A program made the translations under genes and the position numbers. A DNA stretch of 64,000 bases from the NCBI GenBank assembly GCA_028288765.1, contig JAQGHQ010000478.1:34532-98531 (forward strand). The letters run 5' to 3'. Position 1 is the first letter of the stretch; each line of letters opens with the position of its first letter. The notes under the pieces are model-generated. The model did not search any database, was not told the DNA's origin, and saw nothing but the letters and a program-made list of their open reading frames with translations. Below, one piece after another: positions 25,423 through 33,753 of the stretch. The stretch is from Gemmataceae bacterium. GTDB lineage: Bacteria; Planctomycetota; Planctomycetia; Gemmatales; Gemmataceae.

Positions 25423-27594
25423 TCAGATCCGGTCGAGTGAGTCGAGCCAGTTGAGCAACTCGGCGAACGCCTTCACGTCGAAGTACTCCTTGCCCGTCTC
25501 CTTCACCACGCGGTAGACCAACGGGAACCGCTTCTCCTCCAGCGCCCCCTTACTCGCCTCGACGTCCTTGAGGAGCGGGTCCTTGTCGCCCACCGCGACG
25601 AAGAACGAGACCGGCTGGTTGGCGACGTTGTCCTTCGGCAGAGTCCCGAGGACCGAGCCGATGGTCGCCACCCCGCGGAACACGTCCCGGGCGTTGAACC
25701 CGACGTAGAACGCCATCTGGCCGCCGTTCCCCATCCCGTGCGCCACCACCCGCGCCCGGTCGAACGTGTACTGCCCGAGCACCCGCTTCACGTCCGCCAT
25801 CACCAGTTCGGTCTCGCTCGGTACCCACCCCTCGGCGTTGTTCGACTTCGGCCCCATCATGATGAAGTGGTGCTCCTCGCAGAACTCGCGGAACGTCCGG
25901 GCCATCTTCTCGCCGTCCTTGCCGCCCTGCCCGGCCGGGTGGAACCAGACGATCAGCCCGTGCGACACGTTCGCGTCATAGTTATCGGGGACGTACAGCC
26001 AGTACTTCCGCCCCAGCCCCTCGTCCGTCCGCTCCAGGTACCCGGTTTCGATCTTCTCCTTGTCCTTCTTCGGGTCCTTGAACGGGTCATCCGGGGGGGC
26101 AGCCTCTTCGCCGCATTCCGTCGGCGGAGGGGCCATCGGCGCGAACACCTCCTTGCCCTTTTTCGGCTGGCCCTCCAGCGCCTTCCCGGCGGACGACGGC
26201 ATCGGCAGCTTTTCGGGGACGGCGTCCGGGACGGTCGTCAGCTTCGCCGTCACCGTCTCGACCTTCTCCCCTTCCTTACGCTTCACCTCGATCTTGACGG
26301 CGGTCCCGGGCAACAACTGGGCGAGCGCGGCGGTGAGTTGCTGGCGCGTCCGAACGGCCGCGAGTGCCATCGCGTCGGCCCGCCCCAGCTTCATGATCCG
26401 GTCGCCGGCCTTCAACCCGGCCGCCTCGGCGGGGCTCTTGGGGTATACGAACCGGATCTGGACGCCCGGGGTCGGGTCGTCCCGCATCGGGAGGATCCCC
26501 AGGAAGGCGTTCACGTAGGCGGTGGCCGTACCGAGCAGGGCGATACTGGGGAACTCCGTCTCTTTGTCGCCGCGGGCCACCTTCACCTTGACGACGTCGC
26601 CCTCATACTTCGGCCCGAGGATGTGCTGGACGGTCGAGAAGTTCGGGACCGGTTTGCCGTCGATCGCGACGATCCGGTCGCCGACCTTCAGCCCGGCCCG
26701 GTCGGCCGCCGAGTCCGGCTGGATGGCCCCGATCACCGGCTGGGAGTTGTACGCATCGGGGCTTTGGGGGTTGATCCCCAGCAGGCCCCGGCGGAGGTCC
26801 TTGCCCTGTTTCAGGGCCGGCAGCTTGGCGCGGATGTCTTCGAGCGGGATGGCGAACCCGATCCCCGAATCGTACCACTCGAACCCGGCGGTCTCGCCCT
26901 CGGCCCGCGCGGACGCCGGCACCAGGACCCCGAACACCCGCCCGTCGATCGACACCAGCGGCCCGCCGTAGTTCGCCGGCGAAACCTTGGCGTCGGTCTG
27001 GAACGCCTTCCCCCACAGCCGGTTCGTGGCACTGATGATGCCGGCGCTAACGGAGGGCGGGTGGTCGGTGTTCGGGTCGAGCGTCCGCCCGAGGGCGAGC
27101 GCCCACTGCCCGACCCGGACGTCCTGCTTCGCGAACACGGGCGGCAGCGGCAGGTCCTTCGCGTCGACCTTCAGCAGCGTCAGCATCCGGGTCTGGTCGG
27201 TGGCGACGATCTTGGCGACCAGCCTGGTCGGGCGACCGGGAATGGTGACGAAGATGTCGGTCGGCTTGTTGGCGAAGTTGAAAGAGCTGGTGACCACGAA
27301 CCCGTCCGGGTCCACGATCAGCCCGGTGGTCGCCCCGGTCCCGCGCGCGATGCCGGGGGTCGGCGGGCCGCCCGGCCCGCCGGGGCCTTTCCCGCCGCCG
27401 CCGACGACCTCCAGCCCGCCGGCCGTTTCGATCTTGACCACGCTCGGGGCGGCCCTCGCGGCCGCGGCCTTCGTCGCCATCTCGGTGGCGGCATTCCTGT
27501 CCACTTCGTCCGCGCGGGCGGGGCCGGCGAGCCAGGCGAAGGTCACGGCGATGGCCGCCCAGCTCATCCGCGGCGTCAGGTCGGTCCGTGTCAT
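25423..27594 (-). CDS. HtrA-like double-PDZ protein fused to an alpha/beta-hydrolase domain, both active sites lost
   Basis: A 723-residue exported protein (signal peptide MSWAAIAVTFAWLAGPARA). Residues about 45-270 have the chymotrypsin fold of HtrA proteases, but TNNHV is TSSFN (His to Phe105), the Asp motif is RMLTLLK, and GNSGGPL is ANYGGPL (Ser to Tyr209). Two PDZ domains follow (PDSAADRAGLKVGDRIVAID and PKSPAEAAGLKAGDRIMKLG). After a Pro/Lys linker, the last 220 residues are an alpha/beta-hydrolase fold of the PHB-depolymerase type (IVWFHPAGQGG), where the nucleophile elbow GxSxG reads GMGNG (Gly622 in place of Ser). The protein is therefore probably a binding scaffold. It lies 73 bp downstream of the next gene. 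Confidence 0.85.
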   Translation of the reverse strand: MTRTDLTPRMSWAAIAVTFAWLAGPARADEVDRNAATEMATKAAAARAAPSVVKIETAGGLEVVGGGGKGPGGPGGPPTPGIARGTGATTGLIVDPDGFVVTSSFNFANKPTDIFVTIPGRPTRLVAKIVATDQTRMLTLLKVDAKDLPLPPVFAKQDVRVGQWALALGRTLDPNTDHPPSVSAGIISATNRLWGKAFQTDAKVSPANYGGPLVSIDGRVFGVLVPASARAEGETAGFEWYDSGIGFAIPLEDIRAKLPALKQGKDLRRGLLGINPQSPDAYNSQPVIGAIQPDSAADRAGLKVGDRIVAIDGKPVPNFSTVQHILGPKYEGDVVKVKVARGDKETEFPSIALLGTATAYVNAFLGILPMRDDPTPGVQIRFVYPKSPAEAAGLKAGDRIMKLGRADAMALAAVRTRQQLTAALAQLLPGTAVKIEVKRKEGEKVETVTAKLTTVPDAVPEKLPMPSSAGKALEGQPKKGKEVFAPMAPPPTECGEEAAPPDDPFKDPKKDKEKIETGYLERTDEGLGRKYWLYVPDNYDANVSHGLIVWFHPAGQGGKDGEKMARTFREFCEEHHFIMMGPKSNNAEGWVPSETELVMADVKRVLGQYTFDRARVVAHGMGNGGQMAFYVGFNARDVFRGVATIGSVLGTLPKDNVANQPVSFFVAVGDKDPLLKDVEASKGALEEKRFPLVYRVVKETGKEYFDVKAFAELLNWLDSLDRI

Positions 27595-27667
27595 CGATCG
27601 GTATCCGTGCAATGTGTCGGGTGACGGAGGATCCACCGGGGGCAGTCCCCGGGTCGCGTGACCGACG

Positions 27668-28825
27668 TCACGGCTTCTTGGGCGGCGGGACGGGGGTCGG
27701 CTTCGGCGGGTGGACGCCGAGCGTCATCTCGACCGTCTGGAGGGCTTCCCCGCGGCGGACGTCGACCCGGATGGTCGTGCCCGGTCGGGTCCGGACCCTG
27801 AGGAAGTCCTGGAACGCGGTAATGCTGACGATCGGTTCCCCGTCCACGAAGCTGATGAGGTCGTCCGGCCTGAGCCCGGCCTTGGCCGCCGGCGAGCCCG
27901 GGATCACGTCCTCGACGTAGGCCGGCGTCCGCGACAGAATGTTCGGGACGAACACGATCCCGCTCCACCCCCCGTCGCCCGGCCGGCCGGCCGGGTCGCG
28001 CCGGGTCGGCTTGTACTCGCCCTTCATCCCGCGGGCCACGAAGTCCGGCAGGCTCAGGGTGAGCGTCCTTTCCTCTTCCTTGTCCTTCTCCTTCACCTTC
28101 ACCGTGATCGTCACCTTCGCCCCGACCGGGATCGCGTAGTTGATCCCGGTCTCGGTTTGGGTGTTCTTGATCTCGCGGCCGATGATCCCGAGGAGGTTAC
28201 CCTTCCGGTCGGTCAGGGCGCCGCCCGCCGCCCCCGGGTTGTTCGTGATCGCGTCCACCACGTACACCTCGCCGGTGTACGGGAAGTCGAAGACCCCGAC
28301 CCGGCCGGACAGCTTGGTCCGGGCCGCGATCACCCCCCGCTGGACGGTCAGGGGTTCGTCCCGCAGGGCGATCTCGAACTGGTTCGTGAACCCGAGGATC
28401 CAGTCCCCGGGCTCGGCCGCCGGCCGTTTGACGGCTTCGGCGAAGTCGAAGTAAGGCAGGTCCAACCCCGTGGGCTCGCCCGGCTTCTTCCCCTCGACCC
28501 GGATGCGGAGAAGGGCGGCGTCCAGTTCCGGCTCGACCACCATGACCTCGGCGCGGAGCCGCCGGCCGTCGTACAGGTGGACGACGAGGTCGGACGTGTC
28601 GAGCAGCTGGCTGGCGACGGTAAGGATGTGGCCGTCCGGAGAGATCACGATCCCGGTCCCGAAGTTATTCAGGCGGGAGAACCCCCCGGCCCCGAACACC
28701 TTGACCATCTTCGAGTTGGTTTTATCGCTGACCTCGTTGAACGGGTCGGCGGCCGCGCCCCGGGCCGGGGCCGAGACGACCGCCGCCACGACCGAGAGGA
28801 CCAGGGTGCCGGATCGGATGTGCAT
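27668..28825 (-). CDS. HtrA-like PDZ protein lacking catalytic His and Ser
   Basis: About 385 residues with a signal peptide. It has the HtrA protease fold followed by one C-terminal PDZ domain (VIPGSPAAKAGLRPDDLISF). The catalytic His position reads LTVASQ (Ser72 instead of His), and the nucleophile motif GNSGGPL reads GAAGGAL (Ala instead of Ser). Only the Asp motif (ELDAALLRI) resembles an active enzyme. It is thus a probable pseudoprotease that may bind peptides or regulate the active HtrA encoded just upstream (28906). An ATG at 28825 and a GTG at 28837 are both possible starts. The C-terminal tail is Pro/Lys-rich. Confidence 0.85.
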   Translation of the reverse strand: MHIRSGTLVLSVVAAVVSAPARGAAADPFNEVSDKTNSKMVKVFGAGGFSRLNNFGTGIVISPDGHILTVASQLLDTSDLVVHLYDGRRLRAEVMVVEPELDAALLRIRVEGKKPGEPTGLDLPYFDFAEAVKRPAAEPGDWILGFTNQFEIALRDEPLTVQRGVIAARTKLSGRVGVFDFPYTGEVYVVDAITNNPGAAGGALTDRKGNLLGIIGREIKNTQTETGINYAIPVGAKVTITVKVKEKDKEEERTLTLSLPDFVARGMKGEYKPTRRDPAGRPGDGGWSGIVFVPNILSRTPAYVEDVIPGSPAAKAGLRPDDLISFVDGEPIVSITAFQDFLRVRTRPGTTIRVDVRRGEALQTVEMTLGVHPPKPTPVPPPKKP

Positions 28826-28905
28826 GTTCGAATTCACTCAGCTGGGTGGCGGCCGCGACCGACCTTCGCCGTTTTCATAACTATCGTAAATACAATTTAG
28901 CTTAT

Positions 28906-30720
28906 TTATTTCAACGTGTACTTGGAGACCGTCAGGACGGCGTACCGCTTGTCGCCATACCGGGCCTCGATGCGGTGCGGGAGGACCCGCCCGTTCCCGG
29001 CGTCCTTGTAGTCGGACAGGTACAGCTCGCACGGGTCCGTGTCCTTGCTGATGAACGTCTCCAACCCGAGCAGTTTCTGGTCGGTCTTGGCGAAGTACCA
29101 CTTGCACGTGACCGACCCGTGTTTCGTCCGGATCACGTCGGCGTCGACCCGCAGGGCCGCGAGCGACTTCGGCGTGCCGCCGTCGGCCGGGGGCGGGTAG
29201 AACGGCTCGGACCCGCCGTGTACGAATTCCCCCTCGAACCCCTTCCCCTCGGTCGTCAGGAACCGGTGGTAGTGGTACAGCGCCATCATCAGCCCGCCGC
29301 TCCCGATCGGCTCGGCCTGTTGGCGCGGGTCGGTCTGCTCCAGCGGCAGGAGCCGGTGCTCGATGTTGAGCCGGAGTACCACCGCGGCAACTTCCTTCCC
29401 CGCGTCGACCTCGAACCGCATCTCGCCCTTCCGCTCGCCCGCGTCGTACCGGCCCTCGGCCGTCCAGGTCGCGGCGCCGGCCGTGAAGTCGCCGTGCTTC
29501 TTCGCGCCGGTCAACAATTTGTCCCGCTGGATCTCGTTGAAATAGAAGTTCGTGTAACCCGGCTTCGGCTTGTGAAGCTTCGCGGCGGGGGAATCGGGAC
29601 GGGGGGGTGGGCCGCCCGGCCCCATCGGCCGGGGCGGCATCGGGGGCATCGGGCCGCCCGCGGGCTGGTCCTTCTCGGCCGGGGTGATGTTCTGCAGCCG
29701 GACCAGGACCTCCTTCTTCTCGTTCTCCCGACGGAATAAGAGCGGGACCCGCCACTCCTTCGGGAAGGTCCCGAGGATGTTCTTGTACTGGTTCGTGCTC
29801 GTCATCGGCCGCCCGGCGAACGAGATCAGCTGGTCCCCGTCCCGCAGCCCGCGCCGGTAGGCGTCGCTGTCCTCGAGGATCTGCTTGACCACGATCTTGG
29901 CCAGGTCGCTGTCATCGTCGACCGACCCCGCCGAGGCGCCCAGACTGGCGTGGTCGGTGTCGATCCCGGCGTAGAAGTGGCCGAGGAAGTTCTTGATCTG
30001 GTTGATCGAGATCGCGTACCCGACGCCGGAGTTGATCCGCACTCGTTTTTCGAAGTTGATCCGCCCATTGATCCCGATCAGCTCGCCCTTCGCGTTGAAC
30101 AGCGGGCCGCCGGAATTCCCGGGGTTAATCGACGTGTCGACCTGGATGCAGTCGGTGTATTCGCTGATCCCGGGCCGGCTGCCGAGCGGCTCGTACCGGT
30201 TCGTCCCGCTCACCAGCCCGTAGGTCACGGTCGGAGTGAAGTCGAGGGCGATCGAGAACGGATTCCCCATCGCCAGCGACCAGTCCCCGATCCTCACCTT
30301 GTCGCTGTCCCCGAGCTGGACGAACGGGAACGGCTTGTCCTTCTGCTTCGGGAGCAGCTTGACGAGGGCCACGTCCCCGATCTTGTCCTGGCCCACGAGG
30401 ACGGCGTCGTAGAGCACCCCGTCGGCGAGCCCACACTGCATGATCGGGCCGGTCGGCTGGACGACGTGGTGGTTGGTCAGCGCGTACCCTTCGGGGTCGA
30501 TCACCACCCCGGACCCGACTGCTTGCCCGCCATGAATGCATACCGCAACGACCGCCGGACTGACCTTCTGGATGACCGCGACTCGCTCGGCCTCGGCGTC
30601 GGCGACGAGCTTGTCCACCGCGGCCGGCCGGGCGGACGCCACCGGGACGAGACATGCCGCGAGCCCGAGCACGGCCGGGGCGGCGAGCAGGAGAAGTAGG
30701 CGGAACGGCGATCGGCTCAT
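28906..30720 (-). CDS. HtrA/DegP-type serine protease with intact triad
   Basis: A 604-residue exported protease of family S1C. The signal or anchor segment is residues about 7-30. The triad is complete: His85 in LTNHHVV, Asp116 in IGDVALVKL, Ser203 in NPGNSGGPL. A PDZ domain (residues about 275-350, DAYRRGLRDGDQLISFAGR) follows. After a Pro/Met/Gly-rich linker (PMPPMPPRPMGPGG) comes a 200-residue C-terminal region of unknown fold, probably beta-rich. Family members degrade or refold damaged envelope proteins. It sits at the head of three adjacent protease-like genes and is the only active one. The ATG at 30720 starts the signal sequence. Confidence 0.9.
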   Translation of the reverse strand: MSRSPFRLLLLLAAPAVLGLAACLVPVASARPAAVDKLVADAEAERVAVIQKVSPAVVAVCIHGGQAVGSGVVIDPEGYALTNHHVVQPTGPIMQCGLADGVLYDAVLVGQDKIGDVALVKLLPKQKDKPFPFVQLGDSDKVRIGDWSLAMGNPFSIALDFTPTVTYGLVSGTNRYEPLGSRPGISEYTDCIQVDTSINPGNSGGPLFNAKGELIGINGRINFEKRVRINSGVGYAISINQIKNFLGHFYAGIDTDHASLGASAGSVDDDSDLAKIVVKQILEDSDAYRRGLRDGDQLISFAGRPMTSTNQYKNILGTFPKEWRVPLLFRRENEKKEVLVRLQNITPAEKDQPAGGPMPPMPPRPMGPGGPPPRPDSPAAKLHKPKPGYTNFYFNEIQRDKLLTGAKKHGDFTAGAATWTAEGRYDAGERKGEMRFEVDAGKEVAAVVLRLNIEHRLLPLEQTDPRQQAEPIGSGGLMMALYHYHRFLTTEGKGFEGEFVHGGSEPFYPPPADGGTPKSLAALRVDADVIRTKHGSVTCKWYFAKTDQKLLGLETFISKDTDPCELYLSDYKDAGNGRVLPHRIEARYGDKRYAVLTVSKYTLK

Positions 30721-31126
30721 GGGGTCATTCCGGATTACAAGCGGCGATTCAAGAACGGTCGTCCCGAACACCGAGGTCTGGTTCAAACAGACACGGCATT
30801 CGGGAAACTCCTCTTCAGATCCCGTATCCCTTTACCGTCGGGCAACACACCGGGGTGGGTTGCCGGCCTTCGACGACAGTCTGCTTGGCAGGAATTGGCA
30901 GGGTTTGGCAGTCACCGAGACGTTTTCCGGCCGACACGCGGTGGAATGACCACCCTGTCAGCAGCTGGCAGTCCCCCGGATGGTTTCCCGACCAGCGTTC
31001 GATGACGGTCCCTTCGCTGTCAGTCGGTGGCAGGCCCAGGCGCTTGTTTCCTGCCACCGGCCGGCGGTGGCAGGCGGTGGCAGTCCTGGAACCGGGTTCT
31101 TCTGCCAACGGTCGGGTCGGCCTGCC
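30721..31126. repeat. Spacer filled with TGGCAG words
   Basis: About 400 bp between two minus-strand genes. The word TGGCAG or its complement CTGCCA occurs at least nine times (for example near 30888, 30896, 30906, 30966, 31028, 31052, 31069, 31078 and 31103). Some copies are direct repeats, and CTGCCACCGGCCGGCGGTGGCAG (31051-31073) is a palindrome. The spacer is not coding. It resembles the shorter repeat cluster near 20,011. Confidence 0.6.
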
Positions 31127-32371
31127 TTATTTCTGGACCCGGGCGTGGCCGAGGACGGCCTGACCGCCGTTGAAGAACGGGGTCTCGGACTCGACCTGGA
31201 TGCGGACCTGTTTGACGTTCTTGATGTCGAGGTTCACGTCCTTCGGCTTGTCCTTCCGCTTCACCGTCTCGGAGAACAGCGCCCGGCCGTCGGCCTCGAT
31301 CGTCACGCGGACCTGGGCCTCCCCGTCCCCGATCTGGTCGTGGATGCCGACCACCGCCTTGAACTCGCGGTAGTCCCCGCCGATCGTGTACGTCAGGGCG
31401 GTGTCGGCCGGGACCCACAGGCCCTTCGGATACTCGACCCCGTCGAGCCGGAGCTGCGCGTTCGCCGGCGCCCGGTCGGCGAGGTACGCGGCCCTCACGT
31501 TAAGGGTCTTGTTCGCCTCGTCCGGGGGCAGTTCCGGCGCCTCCACCTGCGGTTGCAGGTCGGAAAGGTACGCGATGTTCCCCTGGGCGTAATCGAGCTG
31601 GGCAACCCCGCCCGCCGCCGGGTAGGTGACCACTACTCCCGACACGGTCGTCACCTTGACCCCCGACCCGGCCATCTCGACCGCCTGGGCGACGAGCGTG
31701 TTCCCGAACACGTCGACCACGCGGCACAGGGTCTGGGGGACCTGCATCGGCTGCGGCTGGCTGAACACCAGCCCGCCGGTTGCCCGGGACAGGCGGAGGT
31801 TCTCCTTCGTCCCGTCCTCCTTCTCGAACAGCACCAGAGACCCGTCCGGGTTCCCCTCCAACAGCGTCCCCTGGACGAAGTTCAACCCGTCGTCCTGCCG
31901 GATCACGTACAGGTCCCGCTTCCCGCGGTTGACCAGCATCCGCTTCCATGCGTCGCGGTTTTTGGGGTCATCGGCCCCGCGGAGTACATAGAAGACGCTT
32001 GAGAGAGGCAATTCGAACGCGGGGACGGCCACCTTCTCCGGCCCGGGGAGCAGTTCGACCGCGACCTTCTTCCCCTTGACCGAGAACTTCCCGCACCGGA
32101 GCCGGGTGCCGTCAGTCAACTCGATCTCGTGGTACTTCGCGTCTTTCCCCGGCGCAACGACCTTGTGCCCGAGATCGACCAGGAGCACCTCCTGGTTTGG
32201 AATCGCGACTTCGGACGTACCGGACTGAAACCGCACCAACCCCTTTTCGACGGCCGCCAGTTTTCCGGTAAGTTTCTTGCCGCCGATCGTCGTCAGGTCG
32301 TCGGCTCCGGCGATCCCGGCGGCGAGGACGACAAGCGGCAGGATGAGTAGACCCCGGTAGCTGCAACGCAT
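31127..32371 (-). CDS. Exported NPCBM-like protein
   Basis: About 414 residues with a signal peptide (GLLILPLVVLAAGIAGA). The N-terminal 250 residues have beta-strand repeats reminiscent of small barrel domains (LTTIGGKKLTGKLAAVEKG, VLLVDLGHKV). The C-terminal 130 residues fit the NPCBM/NEW2 carbohydrate-binding pattern: VRAAYLADRAPANAQLRLDG, then GLWVPADTALTYTIGGDYRE and FKAVVGIHDQIG. It probably binds glycans or sits at the cell surface. The upstream 45 residues of the open frame (to 32506) are not part of the protein; the ATG at 32371 starts the signal peptide. It precedes the HtrA gene in the same direction. Confidence 0.8.
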   Translation of the reverse strand: MRCSYRGLLILPLVVLAAGIAGADDLTTIGGKKLTGKLAAVEKGLVRFQSGTSEVAIPNQEVLLVDLGHKVVAPGKDAKYHEIELTDGTRLRCGKFSVKGKKVAVELLPGPEKVAVPAFELPLSSVFYVLRGADDPKNRDAWKRMLVNRGKRDLYVIRQDDGLNFVQGTLLEGNPDGSLVLFEKEDGTKENLRLSRATGGLVFSQPQPMQVPQTLCRVVDVFGNTLVAQAVEMAGSGVKVTTVSGVVVTYPAAGGVAQLDYAQGNIAYLSDLQPQVEAPELPPDEANKTLNVRAAYLADRAPANAQLRLDGVEYPKGLWVPADTALTYTIGGDYREFKAVVGIHDQIGDGEAQVRVTIEADGRALFSETVKRKDKPKDVNLDIKNVKQVRIQVESETPFFNGGQAVLGHARVQK

Positions 32372-32542
32372 GATGGGAATCTCGGGCAGAACACAAGGGG
32401 ACGGCTGTCGGTCGGAAGCGAGGGGCGGAAAAGCCGCCCCTGGCCGGGAGTTCGGGGGCCGAGGGCTCGTGGGAACGGGCGGGCGGTGGCCGGTCGAATC
32501 GGCCACCGCCCTAGGAGTGTCAGACGGTAAGACCGGAGCGGC

Positions 32543-33625
32543 TCACTTGCTCTGTAACCCGTGGATCCGGTTGAGCGACTTGAAGTACTCGTCGATCATG
32601 GGCTTGTACTTCGCGGGCAGGTCGCGGGTGACCTCCTCGACGATCTTGGCCCGCTCGCCCGGAGGCAGGTTGCCCCAACCCTCGGCGTACTTCCGGAGCT
32701 TCTGTTCGTCGACCTTGCCGGGGCCGGACCCGCCCATGAGCATGCTGTCCTGGGCCGGGTTGCTCGGGTTGATCGTGCTGCCGGGCTTGTTACCGGGCTT
32801 GCCCCCGTTCGGGCAGGCCCCGCCGTTGCACTGACCACCCTTGCACTGGTTCTCCATCTCCTTGATGACTTCGTCGAGCCGGAACACGATCTTCTTCTGG
32901 ATGTCCTGCGTCTTTTCGCCCGGCCGGGCGAGGTCGAGCCGGCGGCCGCTGTTGTCCATCAGCCGTTCGATGTTGGTCAGGTCCTTGGGGTCGGGCGACC
33001 AGTTGACGATGTCGAAGAACATCAGGGTGGCGACCATCCGGTACCGGTCCGGGGTCTCGGCGACGTCGTCGAGGAGCCGGTTGATGGACGCGACGGCGGC
33101 ATCCCGCTTCGTGGTCGCGTGCTCGGACACGGCCTTGAAGAAGAAGTAGGTGGCGGGGTCGACGACCTGTTCGGGGGAGACCCCGTTCAGGGCTTCGAGG
33201 GCCTCCTCGTAAGCCTTCTTGGTCGCGTTGGCTTTGGCGAACGCGAGGGCGAGGTTCGCCCGGAAGAACACATCCTGCTTGGCATCCTTCAGGAGCCCGG
33301 GGACCTGGGCGGCGGCCGGACTGTCGGCCTTCCGGGCGGTCTCGAGCAGGGCGGCGGCCTCGCTGTTGCCCAGGCTGATCGTGTCGGCGACCCGATCCAG
33401 TACCGACCGGCCTTCGTTGTTCCAGACCTTGTCGAACGCGATCTGGTCGAACTTCCCGACCGACTTCAGCCACGCCTCGGCCTTGGCCCTGGCGGCGGCA
33501 ACGTCGGCGGCCTTGAGGGTGCTGAACCCGTAGGCCGGCTTCTTCGCCGTTTCGGCGGCGGGTAAGGGGGAGGCGACCAGACCCGCGCAGAGGGCCGCGG
33601 CCGCCAGATGTACGCGGATCGTCAC
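32543..33625 (-). CDS. Exported helical protein of unknown function
   Basis: A 360-residue protein. The GTG start at 33625 has GGAGGT 5 nt upstream (33631-33636). A signal peptide (residues 1-23) precedes a mostly helical domain with TPR-like alternation (AKQDVFFRANLALAFAKANA, KKAYEEALEAL). Near residue 260 there is a Cys/Gly segment (CKGGQCNGGACPNGG), and the C-terminus ends in KYKPMIDEYFKSLNRIHGL. The last segment (LPPGERAKIVEEVTRDLPAKY...) is shared by planctomycete proteins from similar clusters. The function is unknown; the cluster context suggests an envelope role. Confidence 0.7.
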   Translation of the reverse strand: MTIRVHLAAAALCAGLVASPLPAAETAKKPAYGFSTLKAADVAAARAKAEAWLKSVGKFDQIAFDKVWNNEGRSVLDRVADTISLGNSEAAALLETARKADSPAAAQVPGLLKDAKQDVFFRANLALAFAKANATKKAYEEALEALNGVSPEQVVDPATYFFFKAVSEHATTKRDAAVASINRLLDDVAETPDRYRMVATLMFFDIVNWSPDPKDLTNIERLMDNSGRRLDLARPGEKTQDIQKKIVFRLDEVIKEMENQCKGGQCNGGACPNGGKPGNKPGSTINPSNPAQDSMLMGGSGPGKVDEQKLRKYAEGWGNLPPGERAKIVEEVTRDLPAKYKPMIDEYFKSLNRIHGLQSK

Positions 33626-33753
33626 AGGGTACCTCCTCGTGATCGGGTCGAAACCGGGACTGTTGGGGGATCGGCGGGGTTGGGTGGTGGTCGGGAGAGG
33701 AGAACGCCACTCAACCCCAGTTTAACTCGGAACTTCGGCCGAAACAACTGCGT

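Noticed and set aside
25738..27624. A 628-codon plus-strand frame opposite the double-PDZ protein
   Set aside because: It is an antisense shadow of the real gene, with Arg/Gly-rich low-complexity sequence and no recognisable domain.
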